From Acidocella sp. (lineage in GTDB: Bacteria; Pseudomonadota; Alphaproteobacteria; Acetobacterales; Acetobacteraceae): a stretch of DNA of 18,162 nt. Location of the stretch: the NCBI GenBank assembly GCA_028687415.1, contig JAQUAC010000014.1, positions 1 through 18,162 of the forward strand. The letters are read 5' to 3'. Shown here in pieces: positions 7,803 through 15,469 of this stretch (the first letter of the stretch is position 1; the number at the start of each line of letters is the position of its first letter). Made by a program: the position numbers and the translations under genes. The notes under the pieces were generated by a model. It saw only the letters and a program-made list of their open reading frames with translations. It had not been told where the DNA came from and did no database searches.

Positions 7803-8752
7803 GCCCGAAGCGCGTCGTCGCCGTTACCGGCGCGACGGGGTTTCTTGGCCTGCATCTCATCCCAGCGCTGGCGCGCGCGGGCGCACATGTTCGCATCCTC
7901 GCCCGCCGCGATCCCACGCATCCCGCTTGGCAAGGCGTTGATTTCGAAACCGTGCGCGGCAGCCTGGAAGACAAGCAGGCACTGGCCCGACTCGTTAGCG
8001 GCGCCGATGCCGTGGTGCATGCCGCCGGGCTAATCAAGGCGCGCAACCGCACCGCCTTCCTCCACATCAATGCCGGCGGCACCGCTGCAGTGGCCCAAGC
8101 CACGCGGCAAAACGCGCCGCAGGCCCGTTTCATCGCCATTTCCTCCCTCGCCGCGCGCGAGCCGCAAATTTCTGACTACGCCTTCAGCAAACGTGAAGGT
8201 GAGAACGCGGCCCACGCCGCCTACACGGATGCCCCGGCACAACTGGTCATCATCCGCCCCCCGGCGATTTACGGCCCCTGGGACCGCGAGACCCTGGAAG
8301 CGTTCAAGGCTGCCTCCCGCCCCATTGCCCCGATCATCGGGCAAGGACGCATCGCCGTCGTGCACGTCACGGATGCCGCCGCCGCCATCGCGGCACTGGC
8401 CATGGGCGCGGGTGAAGCGGGGCTCTATGCCCTCGCCGATACCCGTCCCGAGGGCTACAGCATGGTTGAATTTCTCTCCGAGGCCGGGCGTGCCGTCGGC
8501 AACACGCCACGCTTCATCCGCATGCCAGATGGCATCATTTTAGCCGCGGGCGCGATTTCGGGCTGGTGGGGGCGGGTGCGCGGGCAAGCGCCAATTTTTA
8601 CCAAAGGTAAGGCGCGGGAGCTGCTGCACCCGGACTGGTCAGTGACACAAGCCGAACTGCTCCCCGCCGCCATTCATCGGCCGGAAATCAGCCTCTCCGA
8701 GGGTTTCGCCGCCACCGCCGCCTGGTACAGGCGGGCGGGCTGGCTGGGTTAA
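7799..8752 (+). CDS. NAD-dependent epimerase/reductase, candidate ceramide pathway reductase
   Basis: This is an extended short-chain dehydrogenase of 317 residues. It has the nucleotide-binding motif TGATGFLG (10-17), catalytic S115/S116, and Y127/K131 in YAFSK. ATG 7799 overlaps the ligase stop (ATGA), so the two are translationally coupled; upstream in-frame starts lie inside the ligase gene and were discarded. In Caulobacter-type ceramide clusters an epimerase-family protein (CerR) next to the acyl-ACP synthetase reduces the 3-keto group of the sphingoid intermediate. That is the favoured role here by context and fold, but the sequence alone shows only a sugar- or lipid-type SDR. The stop codon shares the bases TTAA with the stop of the convergent acyltransferase gene. 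Confidence 0.8.
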   Translation: MSPKRVVAVTGATGFLGLHLIPALARAGAHVRILARRDPTHPAWQGVDFETVRGSLEDKQALARLVSGADAVVHAAGLIKARNRTAFLHINAGGTAAVAQATRQNAPQARFIAISSLAAREPQISDYAFSKREGENAAHAAYTDAPAQLVIIRPPAIYGPWDRETLEAFKAASRPIAPIIGQGRIAVVHVTDAAAAIAALAMGAGEAGLYALADTRPEGYSMVEFLSEAGRAVGNTPRFIRMPDGIILAAGAISGWWGRVRGQAPIFTKGKARELLHPDWSVTQAELLPAAIHRPEISLSEGFAATAAWYRRAGWLG

Positions 8753-9879
8753 AGCGCCTTCTCGTACACCCGGTAGGTCTTGTACGGCTTCGAGTTCAGG
8801 CTCTCGTTCATCCGCCGCATCGGCAGATTATCCTCAAGAATCCAGGACAGCTCGATATGCGTGAAGCCCATTTTCAAGGCCTCCTTGCGCACGGCATCCA
8901 CCATCAGGAAGGGCAGCAGGCTGCCGATAACATCCTGCGCAGCTGAACGGCGTACGCCCATCAGCGGCACGCGGGCAGTTTTCACGCCCTTCACCTTCAA
9001 CCGCCAGAGCAGCTTGACCCAGCCGAAGGGCAGCAGCTTGCCGTCCAGCCCGGCAATCGCCTCATTCAGGTTCGGCAACCCGACCAGAAAGCCCACCGGT
9101 TCGCCGTTGCGCTCCACCACGCTCACCAGCCTGGGGTCGAGCAGCGGCTTCAACGACTTCGCCAGATAATCCGTCTCAGTCTCGGTCAGCGGCACGAAGC
9201 CCCAATTATTCGCCCAGGCATCGTTGAAGATGTCGGTGATGGTGCGGATCTCTTCGTTATAGCGCTTGAAGTCGATACGCCTGACGGTGAGTTCCTTGGG
9301 CAAGGGCCGCGCCAGCAGCCGGCGCACGCTGGCCGGCAGCTCCTGGGTAATGTCATAGAGATAGGCGTAAACATCCTTCTCCTTGCGCAGGCCAAGCGCT
9401 TCAAGCCGCGCACCTATGTAGGGTTTATCATGGCCCATCAGCAGCATTGGCGGCGTGTCGAACCCGTCCACCAGCAGCCCGGTTTCCTCGTTGATGTTGA
9501 GGTTGAACGGCCCCTGCATCAGCTTCATGCCGCGCGCGCGCAGCCAGTTTTCCGCCGTGTCCAACAGCGCCTTGAAGATCGCCGGGTCATCCTCCGCCGC
9601 GATCATGCCGAACAGGCCGGGCTCGTCCGGCCGCAGGGCCTGGGCTTGGTGGTCGATCTGCGCGCTGATGCGGCCGACGTCGCGGCCATCGCGCACGGCC
9701 AGCCAGAACTGCACCTCGGCATGGCCAAAGAACGGGTTCTTCGCCGTCAGCGCTTCCTCGCGCTCCATGTGCAGCGGCGCGATATATTGCGGGTCATCCT
9801 GGTGCAGCCGTTCCGGCAGGCGGATGAAGCGGTTGAGAAGCTTTTTCCCCTGAACCGGGACAATCGTGATTTCGTTCAC
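8749..9879 (-). CDS. GNAT-fold acyltransferase, candidate bacterial ceramide synthase
   Basis: This 376-residue protein belongs to a widespread family with a GNAT-like fold. Features recalled from the family are the FIRLPERLHQDDPQYIAPL segment near the start, KNPFFGHAEVQFWLA (about 50-65) and MQGPFNLNINEETGLLVDGFD in the middle. The Caulobacter enzyme bCerS, which N-acylates the sphingoid base, is of this type. The likely start is GTG 9879, which overlaps the hydroxylase stop (GTGA) and gives MNEITIVPV; the longer reading from 9960 runs inside the upstream gene. No signal peptide is seen. Coupling to a fatty acid hydroxylase and closeness to the acyl-AMP ligase and reductase support an amide-forming role in ceramide synthesis. 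A general GNAT acyltransferase with another acceptor remains possible. Confidence 0.75.
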   Translation of the reverse strand: MNEITIVPVQGKKLLNRFIRLPERLHQDDPQYIAPLHMEREEALTAKNPFFGHAEVQFWLAVRDGRDVGRISAQIDHQAQALRPDEPGLFGMIAAEDDPAIFKALLDTAENWLRARGMKLMQGPFNLNINEETGLLVDGFDTPPMLLMGHDKPYIGARLEALGLRKEKDVYAYLYDITQELPASVRRLLARPLPKELTVRRIDFKRYNEEIRTITDIFNDAWANNWGFVPLTETETDYLAKSLKPLLDPRLVSVVERNGEPVGFLVGLPNLNEAIAGLDGKLLPFGWVKLLWRLKVKGVKTARVPLMGVRRSAAQDVIGSLLPFLMVDAVRKEALKMGFTHIELSWILEDNLPMRRMNESLNSKPYKTYRVYEKAL

Positions 9880-10664
9880 GAAGCCGCCTTGCGCGCCACC
9901 TCTTCCAGAGCGGAGGGCGGCTTGTCCCGCGGCGGCGCGCCAGTAATCTCCATCACCCACGGGTAGAGCTTCGCTTCATCAAGGTCATAGCCCAGGTTGA
10001 AGACGGTGGCGCTCTTCGGGCAGCCGCGCACGGAGGCGTAATAGGTGTGGAAGAGCTTGTCCGGATAGAAGCTGACAATGCCGAGATTGGCGGTCTCATT
10101 GTGGAAATGATGCACGAGATGGTCGCGCTTCAGCCGCTGGATGACCTTGCTCTTCGGCTTGTAATTCAGATGCTGAATGCAGTGGAAGAATTCGTACACG
10201 CAGGTCGTCACCAGCGCGGTGGAGAACGCCGCCGCCGCCCCGGTCCAGCCCGCAATGCCATAGCCGATAGGGCCGGTGATAATCGCCATGGTGGGGATGG
10301 TGTTGAGCGGCGAGCCGAACAGCACTTCCAGCAGATGCGGGTCCTGGTGATGGTCGAAATGAATGCGCTTCCACAGGCCGGCGCTCCACTTCATCCGGTA
10401 GAGCCAGCGCCCGTGCAGAATGTAACGGTGCAGCGCATACCAGACCAGCGGGTAGACCACGCAGACGGCCAGCAGCGGCAGCACCACGGCTAGCCAGCTC
10501 TTCGCGGTGAGCAGCGCGAACGCGCCCGACACCACCGCCAGCGCGGCGTACAAATTGATCGCTGGATAAGTGAGATAAGCAGACCAGAGATCGGAAAGTG
10601 TCATCCGCCCGAGATCATAACTACGACCGTGCCAAGCACGGCCCCACGAAAGTTTTTTTGCCAT
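9876..10664 (-). CDS. Membrane fatty acid hydroxylase (sterol desaturase superfamily)
   Basis: This is a membrane di-iron oxygenase of 262 residues from ATG 10664. The histidine clusters that hold the iron pair are H79/H84 (HRYILH), H102/H105/H106 (HFDHH), H161/H165 (HCIQH) and H182/H185/H186/H188 (HLVHHFH). Hydrophobic helices occur at about 37-53, 57-77, 123-138 and 142-158. The arrangement resembles yeast Scs7 and animal fatty acid 2-hydroxylases, which hydroxylate the N-acyl chain of ceramide. A purine-rich AAGAG precedes ATG 10664; ATG 10691 would add nine residues. Its GTGA overlap with the ceramide-synthase-like gene argues that it hydroxylates the fatty acid or sphingoid part of the same lipid. 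Carotenoid or sterol hydroxylation is the less likely alternative. Confidence 0.83.
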   Translation of the reverse strand: MAKKLSWGRAWHGRSYDLGRMTLSDLWSAYLTYPAINLYAALAVVSGAFALLTAKSWLAVVLPLLAVCVVYPLVWYALHRYILHGRWLYRMKWSAGLWKRIHFDHHQDPHLLEVLFGSPLNTIPTMAIITGPIGYGIAGWTGAAAAFSTALVTTCVYEFFHCIQHLNYKPKSKVIQRLKRDHLVHHFHNETANLGIVSFYPDKLFHTYYASVRGCPKSATVFNLGYDLDEAKLYPWVMEITGAPPRDKPPSALEEVARKAAS

Positions 10665-10775
10665 TTCGCTCTTACCGCCTGGCCCTGCCATGTGATCCGT
10701 TCACGGACGCCTATGCTCCGCATCCTTACGGATAGCATGCAGGATCGCCGCCTGGCAAACGGCCACCTGACTGTC

Positions 10776-12374
10776 CTATTTTTTCGCTGTGCGCCGCCAG
10801 GATTCGAGCGCCGCCATCTCCGCCTCCGGCAGCTCGGCGATGATCTCGCGCTTGCCCAGCGTCACCGCGCCGCTGCTTCCATCCAGAGAAAGCCAGTCGC
10901 CCTCGCCCAGTTTTTCCCCGGCCAGCGTCGCGGTGCGCCCGTCCTCGGCAATATGCAGCTCCCGGCAGCCGACCAGGCAGACCTTGCCGAGCTGGCGCGC
11001 CACCACGGCGGCATGCGCTGTGCGGCCACCCATGGCGGTGAGAATCCCAGCCGCGATGGCGAATCCGGCAACATCCTCGGTCGAGGTATCGTGCCGCACC
11101 AGAATCACCGGTGTGCCGTTGGCGGCCAAAGCCTGCGCCCTCGCGGTGTCGAATGCCACGCGCCCGCTGGCAACGCCGGGGGCGGCGGAGATAGCCGTGG
11201 CAAGCGGCGGACTCGTATCGGCAAAGCGCGTCAGCCGGGCTTTTTCAAGGTCTATACCCTCCGCCCGCTTCAACGCGGTTGCCGGATCCAGCACGCCCTC
11301 ATTCACGAAATCCACCAGCACGCGCAAGGCCGCGCGCGGGGTACGCTTGGCCGAACGGGTTTGCAGGAAGAACAGCCGCCCCTGCTCCACGGTGAACTCC
11401 ACATCCTGCACGTCGCGGAATTCAGCCTCCAGCCGCGCAGCCCCCTCGGCCAGCTCGCGCGCCACGGCGGGCAGACGCTCGGCCAGCAGCCCCGCCCCGC
11501 CCGGCATGCGCCGCCCGGCCACCACATCCTCGCCCTGGGCGTTGAACAGAAAGTCGGCATACAGCCCCTTCTCGCCCGTGGCCGGATTGCGCGAGAACGC
11601 CACCCCGGCGCCGGATTTGCTCCCGGCATTGCCGAACACCATGGCCTGCACCGTCACCGCCGTGCCAGCCAGCCCCTCCAAATGGTTCAACCGCCGGTAC
11701 TCCTTGGCCCGCGCACTCTCCCACGACTGAAACACCGCCCGCGCCGCCGCCGATAATTGCTCCATCGGGTCGGCGGGAATCGCTTGCCCCGTGGCGGCGA
11801 AGGCAGCCTCCTGAAAGTGGCGCGTCAGCCGCTCCAGCGCCTCACCATCCAGCTCCGCCTCATCGGCCACGGTCTCGCCACGGATCATCTCGGCCAGCCG
11901 CGCCTCGAACACCGATGCCGGGGCGCCCTGCACTACCTCGGCGAACATCTGAGTGAAGCGGCGGTAGCTGTCCCACGCCAGGCGCGGATTGCCGGTGAGA
12001 CCGATCAACCCGCGCAAACTGGCCGGGTTCAGCCCCACATCCAGAATCGTCTCCAGCATGCCGGGCATGGATTGAGCCGCGCCGGAGCGCACAGAGACCA
12101 GCAGCGGTGCCCGCGCATCGCCAAAGCGGCGCTGCACGGCGGCCTCCAATCGGGCGATGCCCTCGCGCAGGGCGTGCTCCACCGCCTCCAGCGCCTTGGC
12201 ATCGCCCTGGTTCACGGCGGCGCAGAGCGTGGTGGGCAGCACGAAGGCAGGCGGCACGTTCAACCCAATATGGCTCATGCGCCACAGCTCAGCGGCCTTG
12301 TTCCCGGCAATCTCGGGGGTAAGCTCGGCATGGGCGCCGGGGGTGGCGATAAATAGCGGGGCAAAATGCTTCAC
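10776..12374 (-). CDS. PPDK-like protein: ATP-grasp and phosphohistidine domains only
   Basis: This protein of 532 residues matches the N-terminal half of pyruvate phosphate dikinase. The ATP-grasp part includes VSVRSGAAQSMPGMLETILD (about 93-112), RLAWDSYRRFTQMF, GTAVTVQAMVFG and NAQGEDVVAG. The swivelling domain follows, with the catalytic H454 in GGRTAHAAVVAR. The C-terminal TIM-barrel that binds PEP and pyruvate is absent: the gene stops at TAG soon after the swivel domain, with no frameshift debris downstream. It may thus phosphorylate its own histidine from ATP (and phosphate) and pass the group to another partner. It starts with GTG 12374, overlapping the stop of the PhoU-like gene by GTGA, so the two are made together and probably act together. 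Its physiological acceptor is unknown. Confidence 0.85.
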   Translation of the reverse strand: MKHFAPLFIATPGAHAELTPEIAGNKAAELWRMSHIGLNVPPAFVLPTTLCAAVNQGDAKALEAVEHALREGIARLEAAVQRRFGDARAPLLVSVRSGAAQSMPGMLETILDVGLNPASLRGLIGLTGNPRLAWDSYRRFTQMFAEVVQGAPASVFEARLAEMIRGETVADEAELDGEALERLTRHFQEAAFAATGQAIPADPMEQLSAAARAVFQSWESARAKEYRRLNHLEGLAGTAVTVQAMVFGNAGSKSGAGVAFSRNPATGEKGLYADFLFNAQGEDVVAGRRMPGGAGLLAERLPAVARELAEGAARLEAEFRDVQDVEFTVEQGRLFFLQTRSAKRTPRAALRVLVDFVNEGVLDPATALKRAEGIDLEKARLTRFADTSPPLATAISAAPGVASGRVAFDTARAQALAANGTPVILVRHDTSTEDVAGFAIAAGILTAMGGRTAHAAVVARQLGKVCLVGCRELHIAEDGRTATLAGEKLGEGDWLSLDGSSGAVTLGKREIIAELPEAEMAALESWRRTAKK

Positions 12375-14293
12375 GCGGAAAGCTCCTCCAGAACACGCTC
12401 GCGCAGGGCAAAGGCGGCGTGGGACAAATGATCCGTCGCCTGCTCCAGCGCGCGGGCGATCTCCAGGCTCAGCGTCAGGCGGCGCGCATCATCCTGCGGC
12501 ACCGCCATGAAGGTGGCGAAGGCTTCGCGCTCGGCGGTGTCGGCGGCGCGCTCGGCCCCCACCACGGCATCCACCGCCTGCAACGCCGTCGTCGCGTCGG
12601 CCCGCTGCCCCTCCGGCAGGCGGGAAGCAGCCTCCACCGCGCGCACCATGTGGCTGATACTGTCGATGACGATATCCGCAAGGCGCGTCAGCGGCGCGGT
12701 ATCAGGCCGGGCCGGGCCGGTTGGAACGAGGCTGAGTAGAAAGGCGCAATCCTCCAGCGCATCAGCGGTATTCTCCACCGCATCAATAACCAGCCGCAAC
12801 TGCCCGCCTTCATGGCTGCGCGCTGCCATCTCGCGTAATTGCGCAGTCAGCCTGTCGGCTTTTTCCTCAATCAGCTTGGCGCGGCGGGCAAAATCCCGCC
12901 CCTCCCCGCCGCTGCCGGTGAGCTGCACGGCAATACCCTCGGCGGTGAAGCGGGTGAGCCCAAGATGGCAGGCCAGCAGGGAAAACACCGCGCCCTCGGC
13001 GCTTTCAAACCGGCGGGAGAGATCAGCCTGGATCTCGTCACGGATCAGCCGCGCGCCGCGCCCGGCAGCCAGCCCTTGAGACGTCTCGCTCAGCACATGG
13101 CGCAGGAATTCCACGCATTCCGCCTCGCCCAAAGCCTCATCCAGCCGCACGCCATAGCGTATGCGCCCGGCGGCGCCACGCTGCACCGCGTCGAACACCA
13201 GTTCCGCCCCGCCCAGCTCTATGAACGCGCGGTGCCCGTAATCCTGCGCCGCCGCCCAGCTGAGCAGCGCCACTGCCGGCTTCTTGCCTACAAATATCTG
13301 CAGCGCCTTGCGGGCCTTGTTCCAGTCAATGAGAAACACGATGCGCGAGCCAAGAAACTCCAGGAATTTTTCCCGCGCCGCCGCATCCCCCGAGGCGAAG
13401 CGCCCAGTGATGAGATAGAACGCGTCCTCCTCCAACCCGGCGGCCTGACGCTCGGCCAGCGGACTCCACTCAGCCCCCTGGCCGTCGAACATGGCGATAA
13501 AAAATTTCGCACGCACGCGGTGGATGTCCGTGTAAGTCACGCTCACCGCCTCATCGTCCACATGCACCACCAGCACATGCGCGTCCGTGGTGCCGATGTC
13601 GTTCTGGATGGTGAGATGCCCGCCCGCGCGCACGGCGGTGGTCTCCAGCCCCGGATGCCCAAAGGCGAGCGGCGCCGTGCGGTTAAGCCCGCGCATGAAA
13701 GCCTTGATCGCGTGACGGTCCTCGGGGGAGACGGCATGGATGCGCGCCCCGTCCAGCGTTTCCACGGCACTATCCGCCGCCAGCCGGTTAAGCGCCTTAT
13801 GCATGTCCATGACCAGCAGATGCACGCTATCCGCCCCGCCGCGCGTGGCGGTGGCAAGAGCGCTGACTTCGTCGAGGCCAATCTGGTCCTCCACGCCCAC
13901 GGCGAGTTGCGGGGCAAGCGCCTCCAGCCGCGCGGCGAAGGGAGCCCCAGCGGCGGCATCGGCGGCTTGCAGCGGCGCCAGCATGGCGGCGAGATCAGCC
14001 TTCAGCCCCGCCAGCAGCGCGAGCGCACCCGGCAGATATAGCCGCCCCGCTCCCACCAGCCGCGCATCCGCGATGCAGGTTTCCGTCACCTCATCCCCCA
14101 GCCCGGCCTCTCGCAGCCCGGCGCCAAAGGGCCGTGCCGCCCGCCCCGGCTCCTGCACCTGGGCCGTGGCCTCCTGCAACAGGCTGAGGCGCAGCTTTAT
14201 GCGGTCATTGGCGGCCAGCGCCTTGCCGATGAGCCCTGGCAGCAATACCGCCTGCTCACCCAATTGCGCGACAATTCCGGTCTTTGTCGTCAC
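12371..14293 (-). CDS. Large protein with C-terminal PhoU-like (DUF47-like) domain
   Basis: This protein has 640 residues when read from GTG 14293. That start is supported by AGGGAG (minus strand of 14301-14306) seven bases upstream, and by the reading MTTKTGIVAQLGEQAVLLP. The first 460 or so residues match nothing I recognise; they are soluble-looking and mixed alpha/beta, with a notable TIQNDIGTTDAHVLVVHVDD segment and a FLIDWNKARKAL segment. Residues 470-640 are helical, with the heptad-like pattern EEKADRLTAQLREMA and VIDAVENTADALEDCAFLL, as in PhoU/DUF47 proteins linked to phosphate transport. It is coupled to the PPDK-like gene, which suggests a two-part phosphate or phosphotransfer system. 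It lies 94 bp downstream of the araC gene on the same strand and could be read from that transcript. Confidence 0.7.
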   Translation of the reverse strand: MTTKTGIVAQLGEQAVLLPGLIGKALAANDRIKLRLSLLQEATAQVQEPGRAARPFGAGLREAGLGDEVTETCIADARLVGAGRLYLPGALALLAGLKADLAAMLAPLQAADAAAGAPFAARLEALAPQLAVGVEDQIGLDEVSALATATRGGADSVHLLVMDMHKALNRLAADSAVETLDGARIHAVSPEDRHAIKAFMRGLNRTAPLAFGHPGLETTAVRAGGHLTIQNDIGTTDAHVLVVHVDDEAVSVTYTDIHRVRAKFFIAMFDGQGAEWSPLAERQAAGLEEDAFYLITGRFASGDAAAREKFLEFLGSRIVFLIDWNKARKALQIFVGKKPAVALLSWAAAQDYGHRAFIELGGAELVFDAVQRGAAGRIRYGVRLDEALGEAECVEFLRHVLSETSQGLAAGRGARLIRDEIQADLSRRFESAEGAVFSLLACHLGLTRFTAEGIAVQLTGSGGEGRDFARRAKLIEEKADRLTAQLREMAARSHEGGQLRLVIDAVENTADALEDCAFLLSLVPTGPARPDTAPLTRLADIVIDSISHMVRAVEAASRLPEGQRADATTALQAVDAVVGAERAADTAEREAFATFMAVPQDDARRLTLSLEIARALEQATDHLSHAAFALRERVLEELSA

Positions 14294-14300
14294 CGCGAGA

Positions 14301-14306
14301 CTCCCT
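14301..14306 (-). promoter_or_regulatory. Ribosome-binding site fixing the PhoU-like gene start
   Basis: The minus strand reads AGGGAG seven bases before GTG 14293. It decides for the shorter 640-residue protein; the in-frame extension upstream has no recognisable sequence and runs into the araC gene. Confidence 0.6.
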
Positions 14307-14387
14307 GATTCCAACTTCCAGCCAGGGAAGCCTAACCCGCCGCGCGCGTCTTGCCTTTGCGTTAAATCAGCAAAACCGATGAACTCT

Positions 14388-15374
14388 TCATGACAAGCCA
14401 CGCCGGAAGGCGGCCGGGGTTTTGCCTGTCCAGGCGCGGAAGGCGCGGTGGAAGGCGCTCGGCTCGGCATAGCCTAGCCGCGCCGCAATCTCCCCCACGC
14501 TGCCCTGCCCTTGCGTCAGCCACTCAATCGCCAGCCCCCGGCGGATCTCATCCCTGATGCCGCGCAGGCTCTGCCCCTGCTCCTGCAACCTGTGCCGCAG
14601 CGTGGAAACCGGCAGGCGCATCTGCTCAGCCAACGCCTCGCTGCCCGGCCAGGCATCCGGCGGAATCTGGCGCAGGCGCTGGCGCACACTCGCCACCAGC
14701 CCGGCATCGTAATTGTAGCGTACCAGAATATTGGCGGGGGCACCGCGCAAAAACTGCTTCAGCGCCGCCTCGTCCCGCGCTGGGGCGCGCTTCAGGAACT
14801 CGGTATCGAAGGCGAGGCAACTCTCCGGCTGGGCAAAGCGCACCGGCGCGCCGAAGAACACGCGGTAATCCGCGCAGTGCAACGGTTCCGCGCAGCGGAA
14901 ATCCACCCGCCGCAGCGGAATGCGCCTGCCCGCCAGCCAGCAGGTGATGCCATGCAGCAGGATCCAGAAGGTGCGGTAGGTGAAGGCCGAGCGCGGCGCC
15001 CCGGCATCGGCGAGCCGTATCTCCGCCAGCCCATTTGCCACATGCAGTTCGCCATGCGGGTCGTCCAGCACCGCGCGCAGAAACCTCAAGGCCCGGCGCA
15101 AGGCCGCTTCCAGCGTGGGGGCGTGCAGCACGCAATGCCCGAGCAGAGTAAAACTGCCCCGGCGCATGGGCCGCGCCGCCAAGCCGAAGAATTCGTCATC
15201 CAGCGCCTCGGCAATGGCCAGCCACAGCGCGCCATAGCTCTGTGCCGAGACTGGCTCGCGCACTTCTTCCGGCAGGCCACAGGCGGCAAGCAGAGACGCG
15301 GTGGGCAACCCGCGCAAACGCAGCGCCTGCAACGCCTCATCCACGAACGAAGCCGCGATCATCCGCCGTTCCAT
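14388..15374 (-). CDS. AraC-family transcriptional regulator
   Basis: This regulator of 328 residues has an N-terminal Arabinose_bd-type ligand domain (roughly 15-205, including GSFTLLGHCVLHAPTLEAALRR). A C-terminal AraC DNA-binding domain follows, with two helix-turn-helix units (about 240-325): SEALAEQMRLPVSTLRHRLQ and VGEIAARLGYAEPSAFHRAFRAWTGKTPAAFRR. It is divergent from an acyl-CoA synthetase/dehydrogenase/thiolase operon, so it most likely controls that operon in response to a fatty acid or acyl-CoA ligand. The ATG at 15374 falls almost exactly at the predicted transcription start. The transcript may therefore be leaderless, or ATG 15362, four codons in, may be the true start with GGA upstream. 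Confidence 0.9.
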   Translation of the reverse strand: MERRMIAASFVDEALQALRLRGLPTASLLAACGLPEEVREPVSAQSYGALWLAIAEALDDEFFGLAARPMRRGSFTLLGHCVLHAPTLEAALRRALRFLRAVLDDPHGELHVANGLAEIRLADAGAPRSAFTYRTFWILLHGITCWLAGRRIPLRRVDFRCAEPLHCADYRVFFGAPVRFAQPESCLAFDTEFLKRAPARDEAALKQFLRGAPANILVRYNYDAGLVASVRQRLRQIPPDAWPGSEALAEQMRLPVSTLRHRLQEQGQSLRGIRDEIRRGLAIEWLTQGQGSVGEIAARLGYAEPSAFHRAFRAWTGKTPAAFRRGLS

Positions 15375-15380
15375 GCCACT

Positions 15381-15409
15381 TCTATATCAAGCCGCCGCGC
15401 TTGTGGCAA
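15381..15409 (-). promoter_or_regulatory. Candidate araC promoter
   Basis: The minus strand reads TTGCCA (15404-15409), a 17-base spacer and TATAGA (15381-15386), that is 5/6 and 4/6 matches to the consensus hexamers. Transcription would start near 15374, at the first ATG of the regulator gene. The -35 overlaps a TGTGGCA heptamer. Confidence 0.5.
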
Positions 15410-15455
15410 AATCGTCCGCGCAATCAGGTCAAATCCGTCATTGAATGCCACATTC
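15402..15455. promoter_or_regulatory. Candidate AraC operator pair in the divergent region
   Basis: The heptamer TGTGGCA (15402-15408) recurs in inverted orientation as TGCCACA (15446-15452), 44 bases away, about four helical turns. The right copy is part of a perfect 13-base palindrome, GAATG-CCA-CATTC (15443-15455). Each copy lies at the -35 region of one of the two divergent promoters, as expected for a shared regulator site. AraC proteins often bind direct repeats, so the inverted arrangement is a caution. Confidence 0.4.
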
Positions 15456-15469
15456 AGCCCCCGTATGTT
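15441..15469 (+). promoter_or_regulatory. Candidate promoter of the acyl-CoA synthetase operon
   Basis: TTGAAT (15441-15446) and TATGTT (15464-15469) are separated by 17 bases, each matching four of six consensus positions. Transcription would begin near 15476, with a leader of about 53 bases that ends in GAGGAA (15516-15521) before ATG 15529. The modest match fits a promoter that needs an activator. Confidence 0.45.

Noticed and set aside
10629..11756. 375- and 313-residue plus-strand frames over the PPDK-like gene
   Set aside because: The opposite strand carries strongly conserved PPDK motifs throughout. These frames are compositional shadows.
10776..12374. Rifampicin phosphotransferase reading of the PPDK-like gene
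   Set aside because: That family has a large drug-binding domain between the ATP-grasp and swivel domains. Here the two follow each other as in PPDK, and the motif wording is that of PPDK.
12839..14041. 400-residue open frame on the plus strand
   Set aside because: It mirrors the PhoU-like gene in GC-rich DNA and is rich in Arg, Pro, Gln and His without any motif. The minus-strand gene has a ribosome-binding site, coupled overlap and a recognisable C-terminus.
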